A stretch of DNA of 15,087 bases from BTUB01 sp964392765 (GTDB taxonomy: Bacteria > Babelota > Babeliae > Babelales > Vermiphilaceae). The number at the start of each line of letters is the position of its first letter. The first letter of the stretch is position 1. This document shows, one piece after another, positions 1 through 6,077 of this stretch. Location of the stretch: the NCBI GenBank assembly GCA_964392765.1, contig CAYMRF010000033.1, forward strand, positions 1-15,087, read 5' to 3'. The notes below the pieces were generated by a model, which had not been told where the DNA came from, did no database searches, and saw nothing but the letters and a program-made list of their open reading frames with translations. The translations under genes were made by a program, and so were the position numbers.

Positions 1-57
1 ATATTCCTGGGCATCGCATTTGGAATTTATGCAATTGCTACCTACTTTTACTTTTGA
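1..57 (+). CDS. 3' end of a membrane protein gene (partial)
   Basis: An open frame enters from the left edge and stops at TGA (55-57). The last 18 residues, IFLGIAFGIYAIATYFYF, are all hydrophobic or aromatic, which fits the last transmembrane helix of an integral membrane protein. The FAD-oxidase gene starts nine bases after the stop, so the two are probably one operon. In some bacteria a UbiA-type prenyltransferase precedes an oxidase of this class, but the visible tail is too short to name the family. Confidence 0.5.
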   Translation: MFLGIAFGIYAIATYFYF

Positions 58-66
58 GCCGAGCCA

Positions 67-1494
67 ATGTCTTTAGATGCATGCCCCATCACGCTTGCCG
101 ATCAAGCGCCCATTGCATTAGAAGATCCAAACTATCCGCAACATCAATTTAAAACCATCAATGATGCCAGCTGCTTAAATGAAACGCGTGTTTACGATGT
201 TATAAAAGTAAAAACTACTGATGATATTTATAAAGCACTCAAGTTAGCGCGCGAGAAAAATCTGCATATTGCAATCGCTGGCAGGCGCCATAGTATGGGC
301 GGGCAAGCATTTTATAACGATGCCATTGTTCTTGATATGGTTCATTTTAATCGCATTCTGTGCCTGGATGAAAAAAATAAACTGCTCACGGTGCAAAGCG
401 GCGCCACATGGCACGAAATTCAATTGTATTTACATCCCAAAAATTTAGCCGTAAAAGCGATGCAATCAACCGATATTTTCACCGTCGGCGGCTCACTTGC
501 CGTGAATGCTCATGGCATGGATCACACCATTGGCAGTATGATTTCAACCGTAAAATCATTTACCATCATGATGGCTGATGGCAATATTCGCACCGCAACA
601 CCACAACAAAACGCCGATCTTTTTAATGCCGTAATTGGCGGATATGGATTATTTGGCATTGTGCTGGAAGTAACGCTAGAAGTAACGGATAACGTGATGT
701 ATCAGCGGGATGCTGCAGTAATAAACTATAAAGAATTTCCTGCATTCTTTGAAAAGCTCACTCAAGAAAATAGATATGGCCTCTTTTATGCACATCTTTC
801 AACTTCACCACTATCATTCTTTAAAGATATGATTATTTACGGCTATAAAAAAATAGATCATGAAGGTGCATTCGAGCCACTGGGTAAAATCAGCATGGTT
901 AATTTACGAAGATTTTTAATTAATCTTTCCAAACGCCGCCAGTATGCACAAGTCTTTAAATGGATTGCTGAAAAATATATCGATCCCACCTTTGATAGAT
1001 TACGCACAAAAAATATTGTTTCGCGCAATGAGATTATGCATGATTCAGTGGAATACCTTGAGAATGTTTTAGTAAATGAAACTGATATCTTGCATGAATA
1101 CTTTATACCGCGTAAAAACTTTATCCCCTACATTGAACAGATGCGCACACTCTTGCAAAACAGCAAAATTCCGGTGCTTAATGCCTCAGTGCGCATTATT
1201 AATAAAGAATCTAATATGCTCAATTATGCACCAGAAGATATGTTTGCGATTGTGCTCTATTTAAATCAACGAGTTGATAGAGAATCGCTGCGAGCAATGG
1301 AGCAACTCACCAAAGACTTAATTGATCTCACACTCAAATTTGATGGCACCTTCTTCTTGCCATATCAGCTCTATTACACGCGCGAGCAATTGGAAAAATC
1401 GTATCCAAATATTGATGCGTTCTTTGCACTCAAGCGGCAATATGATCCTACGCTTTTATTTATGAATAAATTTTATGCAAAATTTGGAATGTAA
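67..1494 (+). CDS. FAD-binding oxidoreductase, PCMH/VAO (GlcD-like) type
   Basis: This is a 475-residue cytosolic flavoprotein with no signal peptide. The N-terminal half shows the p-cresol methylhydroxylase-type FAD domain: AGRRHSMGG (71-79), the pyrophosphate-binding loop of the family, then VQSGATW (109-115), TVGGSLAVNAHG (139-150) and GGYGLFGIVLEVTL (191-204). His75 sits where some relatives (aldonolactone oxidases) attach FAD covalently, though covalent linkage here is not proven. The C-terminus, with LKRQYDPTLLFMNKFY, is the usual family ending, so the gene is full length. The substrate is unknown. By family it oxidises a CH-OH group, as in sugar-lactone oxidases or DprE1-like sugar oxidases. 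The start is nine bases after the upstream stop without a clear Shine-Dalgarno, suggesting translational coupling. The family call is firm; the reaction is open. Confidence 0.85.
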   Translation: MSLDACPITLADQAPIALEDPNYPQHQFKTINDASCLNETRVYDVIKVKTTDDIYKALKLAREKNLHIAIAGRRHSMGGQAFYNDAIVLDMVHFNRILCLDEKNKLLTVQSGATWHEIQLYLHPKNLAVKAMQSTDIFTVGGSLAVNAHGMDHTIGSMISTVKSFTIMMADGNIRTATPQQNADLFNAVIGGYGLFGIVLEVTLEVTDNVMYQRDAAVINYKEFPAFFEKLTQENRYGLFYAHLSTSPLSFFKDMIIYGYKKIDHEGAFEPLGKISMVNLRRFLINLSKRRQYAQVFKWIAEKYIDPTFDRLRTKNIVSRNEIMHDSVEYLENVLVNETDILHEYFIPRKNFIPYIEQMRTLLQNSKIPVLNASVRIINKESNMLNYAPEDMFAIVLYLNQRVDRESLRAMEQLTKDLIDLTLKFDGTFFLPYQLYYTREQLEKSYPNIDAFFALKRQYDPTLLFMNKFYAKFGM

Positions 1495-1509
1495 TAAAAA
1501 GAGAAAATT

Positions 1510-1690
1510 ATGAACTTAAAAAATTGCATCTTCTTTTTCAACCTTCTGGCTCTCGCTGTTAAGACTCAAAGCATGCAGCTCGCTCAATGGCAAGAAAAAG
1601 TGGAACAAGTTGTAAAAAGAAACGGCTACCAAAAAGCTTTATAATGCGGTTCAACGCAATAGTTTAAAAGAAAAATTTCGGTCTTATTGA
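1510..1690 (+). pseudogene. Small secreted protein gene, probably frameshifted
   Basis: ATG at 1510 follows the oxidase stop by 15 bases. The frame encodes a Lys-containing start, a hydrophobic stretch (CIFFFNLLALAV), TQSM and then a helical segment QLAQWQEKVEQVVKRNGYQ, and closes at TAA (1642-1644) after 44 residues. If one A is removed from the A5 run at 1631-1635, reading continues as KLYNAVQRNSLKEKFRSY to TGA at 1688-1690. That continuation resembles the preceding helix (EQVVKRNGYQ versus NAVQRNSLKE). The intact product would be about 59 residues with a signal peptide. The repaired frame runs 7 bases into the convergent gene on the other strand. No family is recognised. It could equally be a genuine 44-residue peptide, or an indel error in the assembly. 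Confidence 0.45.
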
Positions 1691-2418
1691 AGCGATTTTA
1701 TAAATTTATCTCTAAACTCTTCTTTGCTAAGACCAATAATCTCTTCAAATTGCGAATAATTCTCTAAAAGTTTTAGAACAGATTCCCAACCCCATTGTTG
1801 ATCAATAAACTTAACCATGAAATATGAAACGTGAAAACCATTAATCTTGCTAAAATCTATTACACAATCAACAATTGAATCCAGTTGTGCAATTGTTGGA
1901 ATCTCGCCCTTAATATCTTTATAATTCATGCCGCCCTTATATAAGGAGGCGCCTTGCCGCAACCAATACGGAGCATCTTTATAAGATTCTTTATTATCCA
2001 TCAAAAATAAATGAGCTAAGCCTACTTTATAAGATCTAATCATGCTATCGTATGAATGATAAGAGCCTGGATTTGAAGGAGATACACCTTTTATACTATT
2101 GTTATCTGCCCGAGAAGAGATCCAATCAGGGGCCGATGGCTTACCTATTGCTTTGTGAAATGAGTGAATATCAGGATAAATTTCAACAGTAATAACACTT
2201 GAATAGGTATGATTAAAATCTTTGGAAAGTTTTTCAAACATTTCTTCCAATTGATCTAATAGCTGTTCAGAAACATTCTGATCTTCTTGAGCACAATAGA
2301 TTTTGAAATGAGCATTCTGAGAGCAGAGACTTAATTGAGTCCCTTTATGAAATAGAAAAAAGGCAGAAATAACTAAAGCTAAAACGCCTAAGCCGATACC
2401 TAATTTCCATACTTTCAT
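1684..2418 (-). CDS. Membrane-anchored peptidase-MA-like protein, predicted catalytically dead
   Basis: The product has 244 residues. Residues 7-24 form one hydrophobic signal-anchor, so the rest probably faces the periplasm. The layout matches the peptidase MA (gluzincin) family: a helix-rich N-terminal region, ITVEIYPDIHSFHKAIG (76-92), the segment around APDWISSRADNNSIKGVSP (96-114), then the region that should hold HExxH. Here that region reads VGLAHLFLM (132-140), keeping only His136. The downstream APYWLRQGASLY (149-160) corresponds to family PxWLxEGxAxY, with Gln155 in place of the third zinc ligand Glu. The C-terminal WGWESVLKLLENY and GLSKEEFRDKFI segments are the family ending. It is therefore probably a pseudoenzyme, perhaps a binding or scaffold protein. 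ATG at 2418 has AGAGGTAA 6-13 bases upstream. I infer the family from the motif order; no alignment was run. Confidence 0.6.
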   Translation of the reverse strand: MKVWKLGIGLGVLALVISAFFLFHKGTQLSLCSQNAHFKIYCAQEDQNVSEQLLDQLEEMFEKLSKDFNHTYSSVITVEIYPDIHSFHKAIGKPSAPDWISSRADNNSIKGVSPSNPGSYHSYDSMIRSYKVGLAHLFLMDNKESYKDAPYWLRQGASLYKGGMNYKDIKGEIPTIAQLDSIVDCVIDFSKINGFHVSYFMVKFIDQQWGWESVLKLLENYSQFEEIIGLSKEEFRDKFIKSLQ

Positions 2419-2453
2419 AAAAATTACCTCTTTATCTAAAAATAATAGGCTGG

Positions 2454-2543
2454 GACATGTTTGGGAACTATGAAATTGAGTTTAGCATGTCTTTAAGCCA
2501 CATTCAAACGGTGTTTTTATCTTTGAAGATTCAGTTAAATAAT
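2454..2543 (+). repeat. Direct repeat copy A, left of the PIN toxin module
   Basis: This segment recurs in the same orientation at 3375-3475. The first 72 bases align without gaps at roughly 80 percent, including 20 identical bases, TTAAGCCACATTCAAACGGT (2493-2512 and 3414-3433). After a 12-base insertion in the second copy, the homology resumes for 18 more bases (GAAGATTCAGTTAAATAA versus GAAAATTCAATAAATAA). It lies in the 233-base gap between the divergent peptidase-MA-like gene and the toxin-antitoxin module. No gene is seen in that gap. Confidence 0.75.
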
Positions 2544-2581
2544 TAGTTAAAGAGAGCTTATGCCATGTTGAAACCCGAGCA

Positions 2582-2610
2582 TTGCTAAAAAAAATTATGC
2601 TCAGTAAGAT
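2582..2610 (+). promoter_or_regulatory. Putative promoter of the PIN toxin-antitoxin operon
   Basis: TTGCTA (2582-2587) and TAAGAT (2605-2610) are separated by 17 bases, each matching four of six consensus positions. A hairpin, GAGCAT (2577-2582) with ATGCTC (2597-2602), overlaps the -35 and spacer and could be part of an operator. The antitoxin start is 42 bases downstream. Confidence 0.35.
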
Positions 2611-2611
2611 G

Positions 2612-2623
2612 TATTTATAAATA
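2612..2623 (+). promoter_or_regulatory. Palindromic AT-rich operator candidate
   Basis: TATTTATAAATA is a perfect 12-base palindrome just after the putative -10 and 28 bases before the antitoxin start. Toxin-antitoxin operons are usually repressed by their own antitoxin at such a site. The half-site TATAAATA also covers the -10 of the neighbouring Doc module. AT-rich palindromes arise easily by chance here. Confidence 0.35.
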
Positions 2624-2651
2624 GTCAGCAAAGATACTAATAAAGGTTACT

Positions 2652-2864
2652 ATGGAAGCTATAGAATTTGTAACCCATACTAAACGTGGGAAAATGATCG
2701 AGATTCCAGAAGAATATAAAAATGATGTTTCAGGCGAAATTCGGGTCATTATTCTTATTTCTAAAAAAAACGAACCTAAAAAGAAACTTAAAAAAGAATT
2801 TAAAGCCTTAAAGCTAAAAACCAAAGGTTTTAAATTCAACAGACAAGAAATATATGACGAATAG
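2652..2864 (+). CDS. Antitoxin of a PIN-type toxin-antitoxin module
   Basis: This 70-residue protein is the first gene of a two-gene operon. The N-terminus, MEAIEFVTHTKRGKMIEIPEEY, followed by EIRVIILI (29-36), is the pattern of small antitoxins of the DUF2281/AbrB-like kind that dimerise through an N-terminal beta sheet and bind operator DNA. Residues 38-60 are very Lys-rich. The C-terminus FNRQEIYDE is short and acidic, as expected of the tail that blocks a PIN active site. ATG is preceded by AAAGG at a normal distance. Its stop overlaps the toxin start by 11 bases, so translation of the two is coupled. Its expected role is to neutralise the neighbouring RNase and repress the operon. The family name is tentative; the antitoxin role follows strongly from context. 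Confidence 0.75.
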   Translation: MEAIEFVTHTKRGKMIEIPEEYKNDVSGEIRVIILISKKNEPKKKLKKEFKALKLKTKGFKFNRQEIYDE

Positions 2865-3267
2865 GATATTTTTAGATTCAAATATTTTAATCTATCTTTA
2901 TTCAAAAGATGAAATTACAAAACAACGGGTTGCGAATGGAATAATCAATGAATATGAAAATATATTTATTAGTTCGCAGGTATTATTTGAGTTTACCTAT
3001 GTGGTACAACGAAAATTTAAAATTGATTATACTGATATCCAACGTAGTCTAGAAGAGTTTCATAACGATTTTAACTTCTCTCTCATAACATTCAATACAT
3101 TACAAAAAGCAATACAACTCGCTTCAAAACATAAATACTCATTTCCTGATAGCTTAATCTTAGCTTCAGCCATTGAAAATAATTGCAATATAGTTTTTAG
3201 CGAAGATATGCATTCAAACCAAATAGTCAATGATTTGAAAATTATAAACCCATTTAAAAGCTATTGA
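2854..3267 (+). CDS. vapC: PIN-domain ribonuclease toxin (VapC-like)
   Basis: The product has 137 residues, the usual VapC length. The PIN acidic set is visible: Asp8 in IFLDSNILIYLY, Glu46 in VLFEFTYV, Asp99 in SFPDSLILASA, and Asp118 in VFSEDMHSNQ. These residues hold metal ions for RNA cleavage; known VapC toxins cut initiator tRNA or rRNA and halt translation. All look intact, so the toxin should be active. It overlaps the antitoxin by 11 bases. A weak hairpin (CCCAA 3269-3273 with TTGGG 3284-3288, then ATAATTTT) may end the transcript. The pair is flanked by direct repeats at 2454 and 3375, suggesting it moves or is lost as a unit. The RNA target is unknown. Confidence 0.9.
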   Translation: MTNRIFLDSNILIYLYSKDEITKQRVANGIINEYENIFISSQVLFEFTYVVQRKFKIDYTDIQRSLEEFHNDFNFSLITFNTLQKAIQLASKHKYSFPDSLILASAIENNCNIVFSEDMHSNQIVNDLKIINPFKSY

Positions 3268-3374
3268 GCCCAACCCATTCGTCTTGGGATAATTTTACTG
3301 TTGCATAACAAATGCGATAAGAGTGAAAAAGCAAAACGTCTTCTATGGAAGGTCTTTGCAAATGTGGCCTGCTT

Positions 3375-3475
3375 GACATGTTCAGGAACCTTGAAATAGA
3401 GATTAACATAAGCTTAAGCCACATTCAAACGGTATTTTCATCTTTTGGGCTAGAATTGAAAATTCAATAAATAAT
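3375..3475 (+). repeat. Direct repeat copy B, right of the PIN toxin module
   Basis: This is the second copy of the repeat at 2454-2543, offset by 921 bases, with a 12-base insertion (about 3446-3457) before the last 18 bases. It ends just outside the stop codon of the Doc toxin. Apart from the repeat and the weak hairpin after the PIN gene, the 214-base gap 3268-3481 shows no gene. Confidence 0.75.
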
Positions 3476-3481
3476 ATTTTA

Positions 3482-3895
3482 TCAATTAATTTTTTTTATT
3501 GCTTTTTTAAAGAAATTAGCAATATCTTTGATGGTTAATTTTGATGAAGCAGTATCTATTGCAAGTTGATAAAGACTATCCATGTCACGATACTGTTTCT
3601 TTAATTCGTATCCATTGTTGTAAATAAATTCTACTGCGGTAAGCAATCCGGTTCTTTTATTACCATCAATAAAGGGATGATTTTTAATTATATGGTAGAA
3701 GTAAGCTGCTGCGAAATTATAAATTTTACGATCATTTCTGTTGCCATATAACCAGATATTCAAAGGATGATTAACGGCAGATTCCAGCAATCCTCTATTT
3801 AATATACCCTCTCTTCCACCAAATTCTTTAATAAGGCTGTCATGAATTCTTATAACTTCTTCAACACTTTTTGAATGAAAAAATTCTGGCTTCAT
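3482..3895 (-). CDS. doc: Fic/Doc family toxin (death-on-curing type)
   Basis: This 137-residue protein has the short single-domain Doc architecture. The Fic core motif is HPFIDGNKRTG (73-83), matching HxFx[D/A]GNKRxx with the catalytic His73 and the Asn/Lys/Arg phosphate contacts present. The N-terminus, VIRIHDSLIKEFGG (14-27) with GLLESAV (35-41), is the standard Doc leader region. Known relatives either phosphorylate EF-Tu (Doc) or AMPylate proteins (Fic). The size and antitoxin partner favour Doc-like, but the D-G-N form of the motif also occurs in AMP transferases, so the chemistry is not settled. ATG overlaps the antitoxin stop as ATGA, giving tight coupling. It converges on the PIN module. 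Confidence 0.9.
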   Translation of the reverse strand: MKPEFFHSKSVEEVIRIHDSLIKEFGGREGILNRGLLESAVNHPLNIWLYGNRNDRKIYNFAAAYFYHIIKNHPFIDGNKRTGLLTAVEFIYNNGYELKKQYRDMDSLYQLAIDTASSKLTIKDIANFFKKAIKKIN

Positions 3896-4125
3896 GTCTT
3901 AGCCAGCTTCTTTAATACTGGTCCATACTCTTTCATAAGTTTTTTTGTAATAGTATTTTGTTTATCTTGCACTTTTTTAACTATCGAAGCTTTTTTTTTC
4001 TTTGATTTAATAACCAGTACATCGTCCATTAAAATCATTTCTACATCTGATTTTTTTGAAATACCAAGCGTATCTGCGATTTCCGGATTAATTTCCAGTA
4101 CAAATGGTTTTTGCTTTTTTACCAT
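3892..4125 (-). CDS. AbrB/MazE-type antitoxin of the Doc module
   Basis: This 77-residue protein is the first gene of the leftward operon. Residues 8-45 (FVLEINPEIADTLGI followed by EMILMDDVLVIKSKKK) fit the swapped-hairpin SpoVT/AbrB fold of MazE-like antitoxins: two beta strands around a short helix, then a basic patch. The C-terminal half (46-77) is Lys-rich and helical, and would wrap the Fic toxin. Family knowledge says the protein binds its own promoter and blocks the toxin. ATG at 4125 has AAGGA nine bases upstream. AbrB-like antitoxins are found with several toxin types, so pairing with Doc rather than MazF is ordinary. Confidence 0.8.
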   Translation of the reverse strand: MVKKQKPFVLEINPEIADTLGISKKSDVEMILMDDVLVIKSKKKKASIVKKVQDKQNTITKKLMKEYGPVLKKLAKT

Positions 4126-4148
4126 GATAATTTTCCTTAAGTTATAGT

Positions 4149-4179
4149 TATTTATAGATTATGATATTGATAAGCACAA
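4149..4179 (-). promoter_or_regulatory. Promoter/operator of the Doc toxin-antitoxin operon
   Basis: Read leftward, TTGTGC (4179-4174) and TATAAA (4156-4151) are spaced by 17 bases; the -10 matches five of six positions. The -10 is part of TATAAATA (4156-4149), the same octamer found in the PIN operon operator at 2616-2623 in the same orientation relative to its gene. A repressor bound there would block the polymerase. The start codon is 24 bases downstream of the octamer. Confidence 0.5.
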
Positions 4180-4361
4180 AACAAGAAAACGCAATTAATC
4201 ATTCACTTTTAATACAAATCTGAAATCCACCGCTCAAATAATGAACAAGTTTGAGAACTTAAAAATTTCTTGCCATCATTAGAAATCCTGCCTATACTCA
4301 CCGCAATTGTAATAGAAGCATTATTGCATCAAAGGATAACAGCTTGAACCACTTCAAATTT

Positions 4362-4485
4362 ATCAGATTACAATATCTGATCACTTCACAATATGGGCTA
4401 CTGCCCGAGACAGATCTCTGTTAATCAACAGATAGCTCAATCCACTAATCGTAATTTATTTGTCTTTGCTGATAACAAATCAGCA
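4362..4485. other. Array of four stem-loops, possible replication origin region
   Basis: The gene-free stretch 4180-4515 contains four short hairpins in 124 bases. They are ATCAGAT/ATCTGAT (4362-4368, 4375-4381), GGGC/GCCC (4395-4398, 4403-4406), TCTGTT/AACAGA (4417-4422, 4427-4432) and TGCTGAT/ATCAGCA (4467-4473, 4479-4485). Loops are four to six bases. The first is flanked by two copies of CACTTCA (4350-4356, 4382-4388). None has a T-run, so they are not ordinary terminators. Their place upstream of a gene II/X-type replication gene suggests a nick site or single-strand origin of a rolling-circle replicon, which is an inference. Confidence 0.35.
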
Positions 4486-4515
4486 TGATCATACTCGCAT
4501 AGAATCGAGAAGCAT

Positions 4516-4842
4516 ATGATAGTAAAGAAGAATAGAGTAATTAACATACCCACATTTAATTGTGATGATCGTAAGAAGTTTTCTGCTTTTGTGGCGTTGC
4601 TTGTTCAAATTGATAAGTGCATAAATGCTGATACTCATGCAGAAACATCTAAAACCCGAACAAAGAAAGCTAAGAAGGCTCGTAAACCATGCGGGCCCCT
4701 TCGACTAAGCTCAGGACAGGCTTTCCTTTTACCAATAACTGCTTTATCTTTATGGGAGCTTTTTAAAATCTGCAGCATTGGTAAAGCATATGATCGATAC
4801 AGTAGTATTATTACTTCCCCAGGATTCATTCCAAATTACTGA
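4516..4842 (+). CDS. Small basic hypothetical protein upstream of the replication gene
   Basis: The frame encodes 108 residues. Residues 1-42 look like an ordinary small globular segment (KKFSAFVALLVQIDKCINAD). Residues 45-58 are strongly basic (TSKTRTKKAKKARK), which suggests nucleic-acid binding. Residues 61-69 (LRLSSGQAF) are not real protein design but the translation of a dispersed repeat (4697-4721), and the tail beyond may be an accidental extension overlapping the replication gene by 53 bases. No family is recognised. In single-strand phages and plasmids small basic genes often sit beside the initiator (copy control, ssDNA binding), but nothing specific supports that here. The ribosome site (GAGAAG, four bases away) is poor. 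Confidence 0.35.
   Translation: MIVKKNRVINIPTFNCDDRKKFSAFVALLVQIDKCINADTHAETSKTRTKKAKKARKPCGPLRLSSGQAFLLPITALSLWELFKICSIGKAYDRYSSIITSPGFIPNY
4697..4721. repeat. Dispersed CTTCGAC..AGCTCAGG-type repeat unit
   Basis: The unit contains CTTCGACTAAGCTCAGG followed by ACAGGC. Near-identical short units (CTTCGACAAGCTCAGG...) are scattered through many bacterial genomes, where their translations give tell-tale peptides such as LSSGQA on one strand and PELSRR on the other. Both appear here (RLSSGQAF forward, ACPELSRRG reverse). Only one copy is in the window, so the repeat status rests on recognition, not on a second copy. Confidence 0.55.
4728..4785. repeat. Inverted repeat ending just before the replication gene start
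   Basis: TTTACCAAT (4728-4736) pairs with ATTGGTAAA (4777-4785), and just inside it CTGC (4739-4742) with GCAG (4772-4775), around a loop of about 29 bases. The right arm covers the only ribosome-binding-like bases (GGTAAAG) before ATG 4790. The structure could hide the start or act as an initiator binding site. Confidence 0.45.
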
Positions 4843-5907
4843 TCCAGATAAATTTGTGCCATCCACACAATGGATTACCAACAGAAGATCAAGTGCCGTT
4901 CACGGAATTCAATCCAAGCAGAATCCAACTAAGAAAGAGATGATTGCAGGAGTTTATAAGCCCAGGCTGACCCTCCGAAGCAATTCACGCAATCCAAAAG
5001 AAGCAGCACTCAAAATCGAATTGTCTCTGCCTAAGCTTTTTTATGGCAATAATTTTGAAGAACTTAAAGGGAAGGATCTGCAGCCTCTCTTATCTAAACT
5101 ATCATCAACTTTAGATCAAATGGGGGTTATTGTTGATCCCTCTTTTCTTGCAGCCGCGCCAGTGAGCGCAATCCATTATTCGAAAAATATTCCCCTCACG
5201 GATGGCTCAACCCCCTATCACTATATTCAAAAGATAAAAGAATCAAATATAAAGCTCAGCTTGGATACTAATCAAACGGATTATCGCAATGAAGGCCATA
5301 GCTATAAATGGCACTGCAACTCTTATGAAGTAGTCTTTTACGATAAGATTAAGGATCTTGAAAAGGCTAAGCACTCTGAAAAGCGATCAATAGAAAAAGA
5401 TAATGCAATTCAACTGAAACTATTTCCAGAGCTGCAAAAAAGAAAAAAGCTTGAGATATTCCGGATGGAAGTTCGCTTAAATAAGCGGCAAAAGATGAAG
5501 CAGCTTTTTGCAAAGCTGGGCATTAAATCAAATCTCACGCTTAAAAGCCTTTTTAACCCGCTATCTCTAAGAAGATCTTAATCCATTATCTTGATGAATT
5601 AGAAAAGAGAAGGCCACCCTTGATGGATTTTAAAGCAAGCGATGATAAAGCTTTGCTCACGGCTTTGATCCTTAATAATCTAGAATTATCAGCTCAGCGA
5701 ATATTGCAGATCTATGGCTTATCAAAAGCTTTAGCAGTTATGGATGCTCGAGAATTGAGGGGGATGTTTAGCAAGAAGAGCCAAAGATCTTGGCAGCGAA
5801 TTATGGCTGAGGCCAATCAAATAAAGCTTCCGGATGCCCAGAGCCCTTTATGGGTTATTAAAAGGCATCTCAGGGTATTTAGGCCTTTAAAGCTCAAAAA
5901 GAGCTAG
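4790..5907 (+). pseudogene. Phage/plasmid replication initiator, gene II/X family, frameshifted
   Basis: ATG 4790 (MIDTVVLLLP) is the start; the MID[T/M] opening is characteristic of the family of f1 gene II. The first frame gives 263 residues to TAA 5579-5581. VVFYDKIKDLE (181-191) matches the YxK motif containing the nicking tyrosine, with candidate Tyr184, and IFRMEVRLNKRQ (223-234) matches the conserved F-x-x-E-x-R-[IL] segment. After LFN (residue 256) the homologous frame resumes one base back at 5557 as PAISKKILIHYLDELEKRRPP and runs to TAG 5905-5907. This restores an initiator of about 372 residues, a normal length. One base is missing near CCC 5557-5559. The -1 frame has TAA at 5554-5556 immediately before, so a programmed slip is unlikely. 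The role would be nicking the double-strand origin for rolling-circle replication. Family assignment is from motifs remembered, not a search. Confidence 0.65.
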
Positions 5908-5916
5908 GTCTTTTTT
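5891..5916 (+). terminator. Weak terminator after the replication gene
   Basis: AGCTC (5891-5895) pairs with GAGCT (5901-5905) over an A5 loop and is followed five bases later by T6 (5911-5916). The stem overlaps the TAG stop. The rest of 5917-6077 holds no gene: only a 10-base palindrome CGGGATCCCG (5917-5926) and AT-rich sequence that should contain the promoter of the next gene. Confidence 0.35.
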
Positions 5917-6077
5917 CGGGATCCCGTTGATTGGTTCGAAAAACCTATTTTAATTGCTTTTTCCTAGTCCAAATTGCTATTTGATTTGAACAAAAAAGTA
6001 TTGATTATGATGGCCAGTTTATATACGCTGAAATGGAATTAAAATACTAAAAACACGATACTCAAAGGGAAAATCAA

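Noticed and set aside
359..366. TGTGCCTG, identical to eight bases of the tRNA acceptor end, as an attachment site
   Set aside because: It lies in the middle of the intact oxidase gene and extends no further, so it is chance.
4778..4789. TTG start 12 bases upstream for the replication gene
   Set aside because: ATG 4790 gives the MIDT opening typical of the family; the upstream TTG has no ribosome site.
4635..4829. Leftward 64-codon frame with ACPELSRRG
   Set aside because: The peptide is just the reverse-strand translation of the dispersed repeat; no other coding sign.
5545..5570. Programmed -1 frameshift in the replication gene
   Set aside because: The sequence CTTTTTAACCC looks slippery, but the -1 frame has a TAA stop at 5554-5556, and no X-XXY-YYZ heptamer lies after it. 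A lost base is the simpler reading.
5917..5926. Palindrome CGGGATCCCG as an operator or recombination site
   Set aside because: Single 10-base palindrome with no second copy and no clear relation to a promoter; reported only as part of the intergenic description.
5928..5948. GGTTCGAA...CCTAT segment as a left attachment copy of the tRNA-Arg T-arm
   Set aside because: It resembles the T-arm only over short palindromic pieces with a three-base insertion and a one-base loss; the similarity is not beyond chance.
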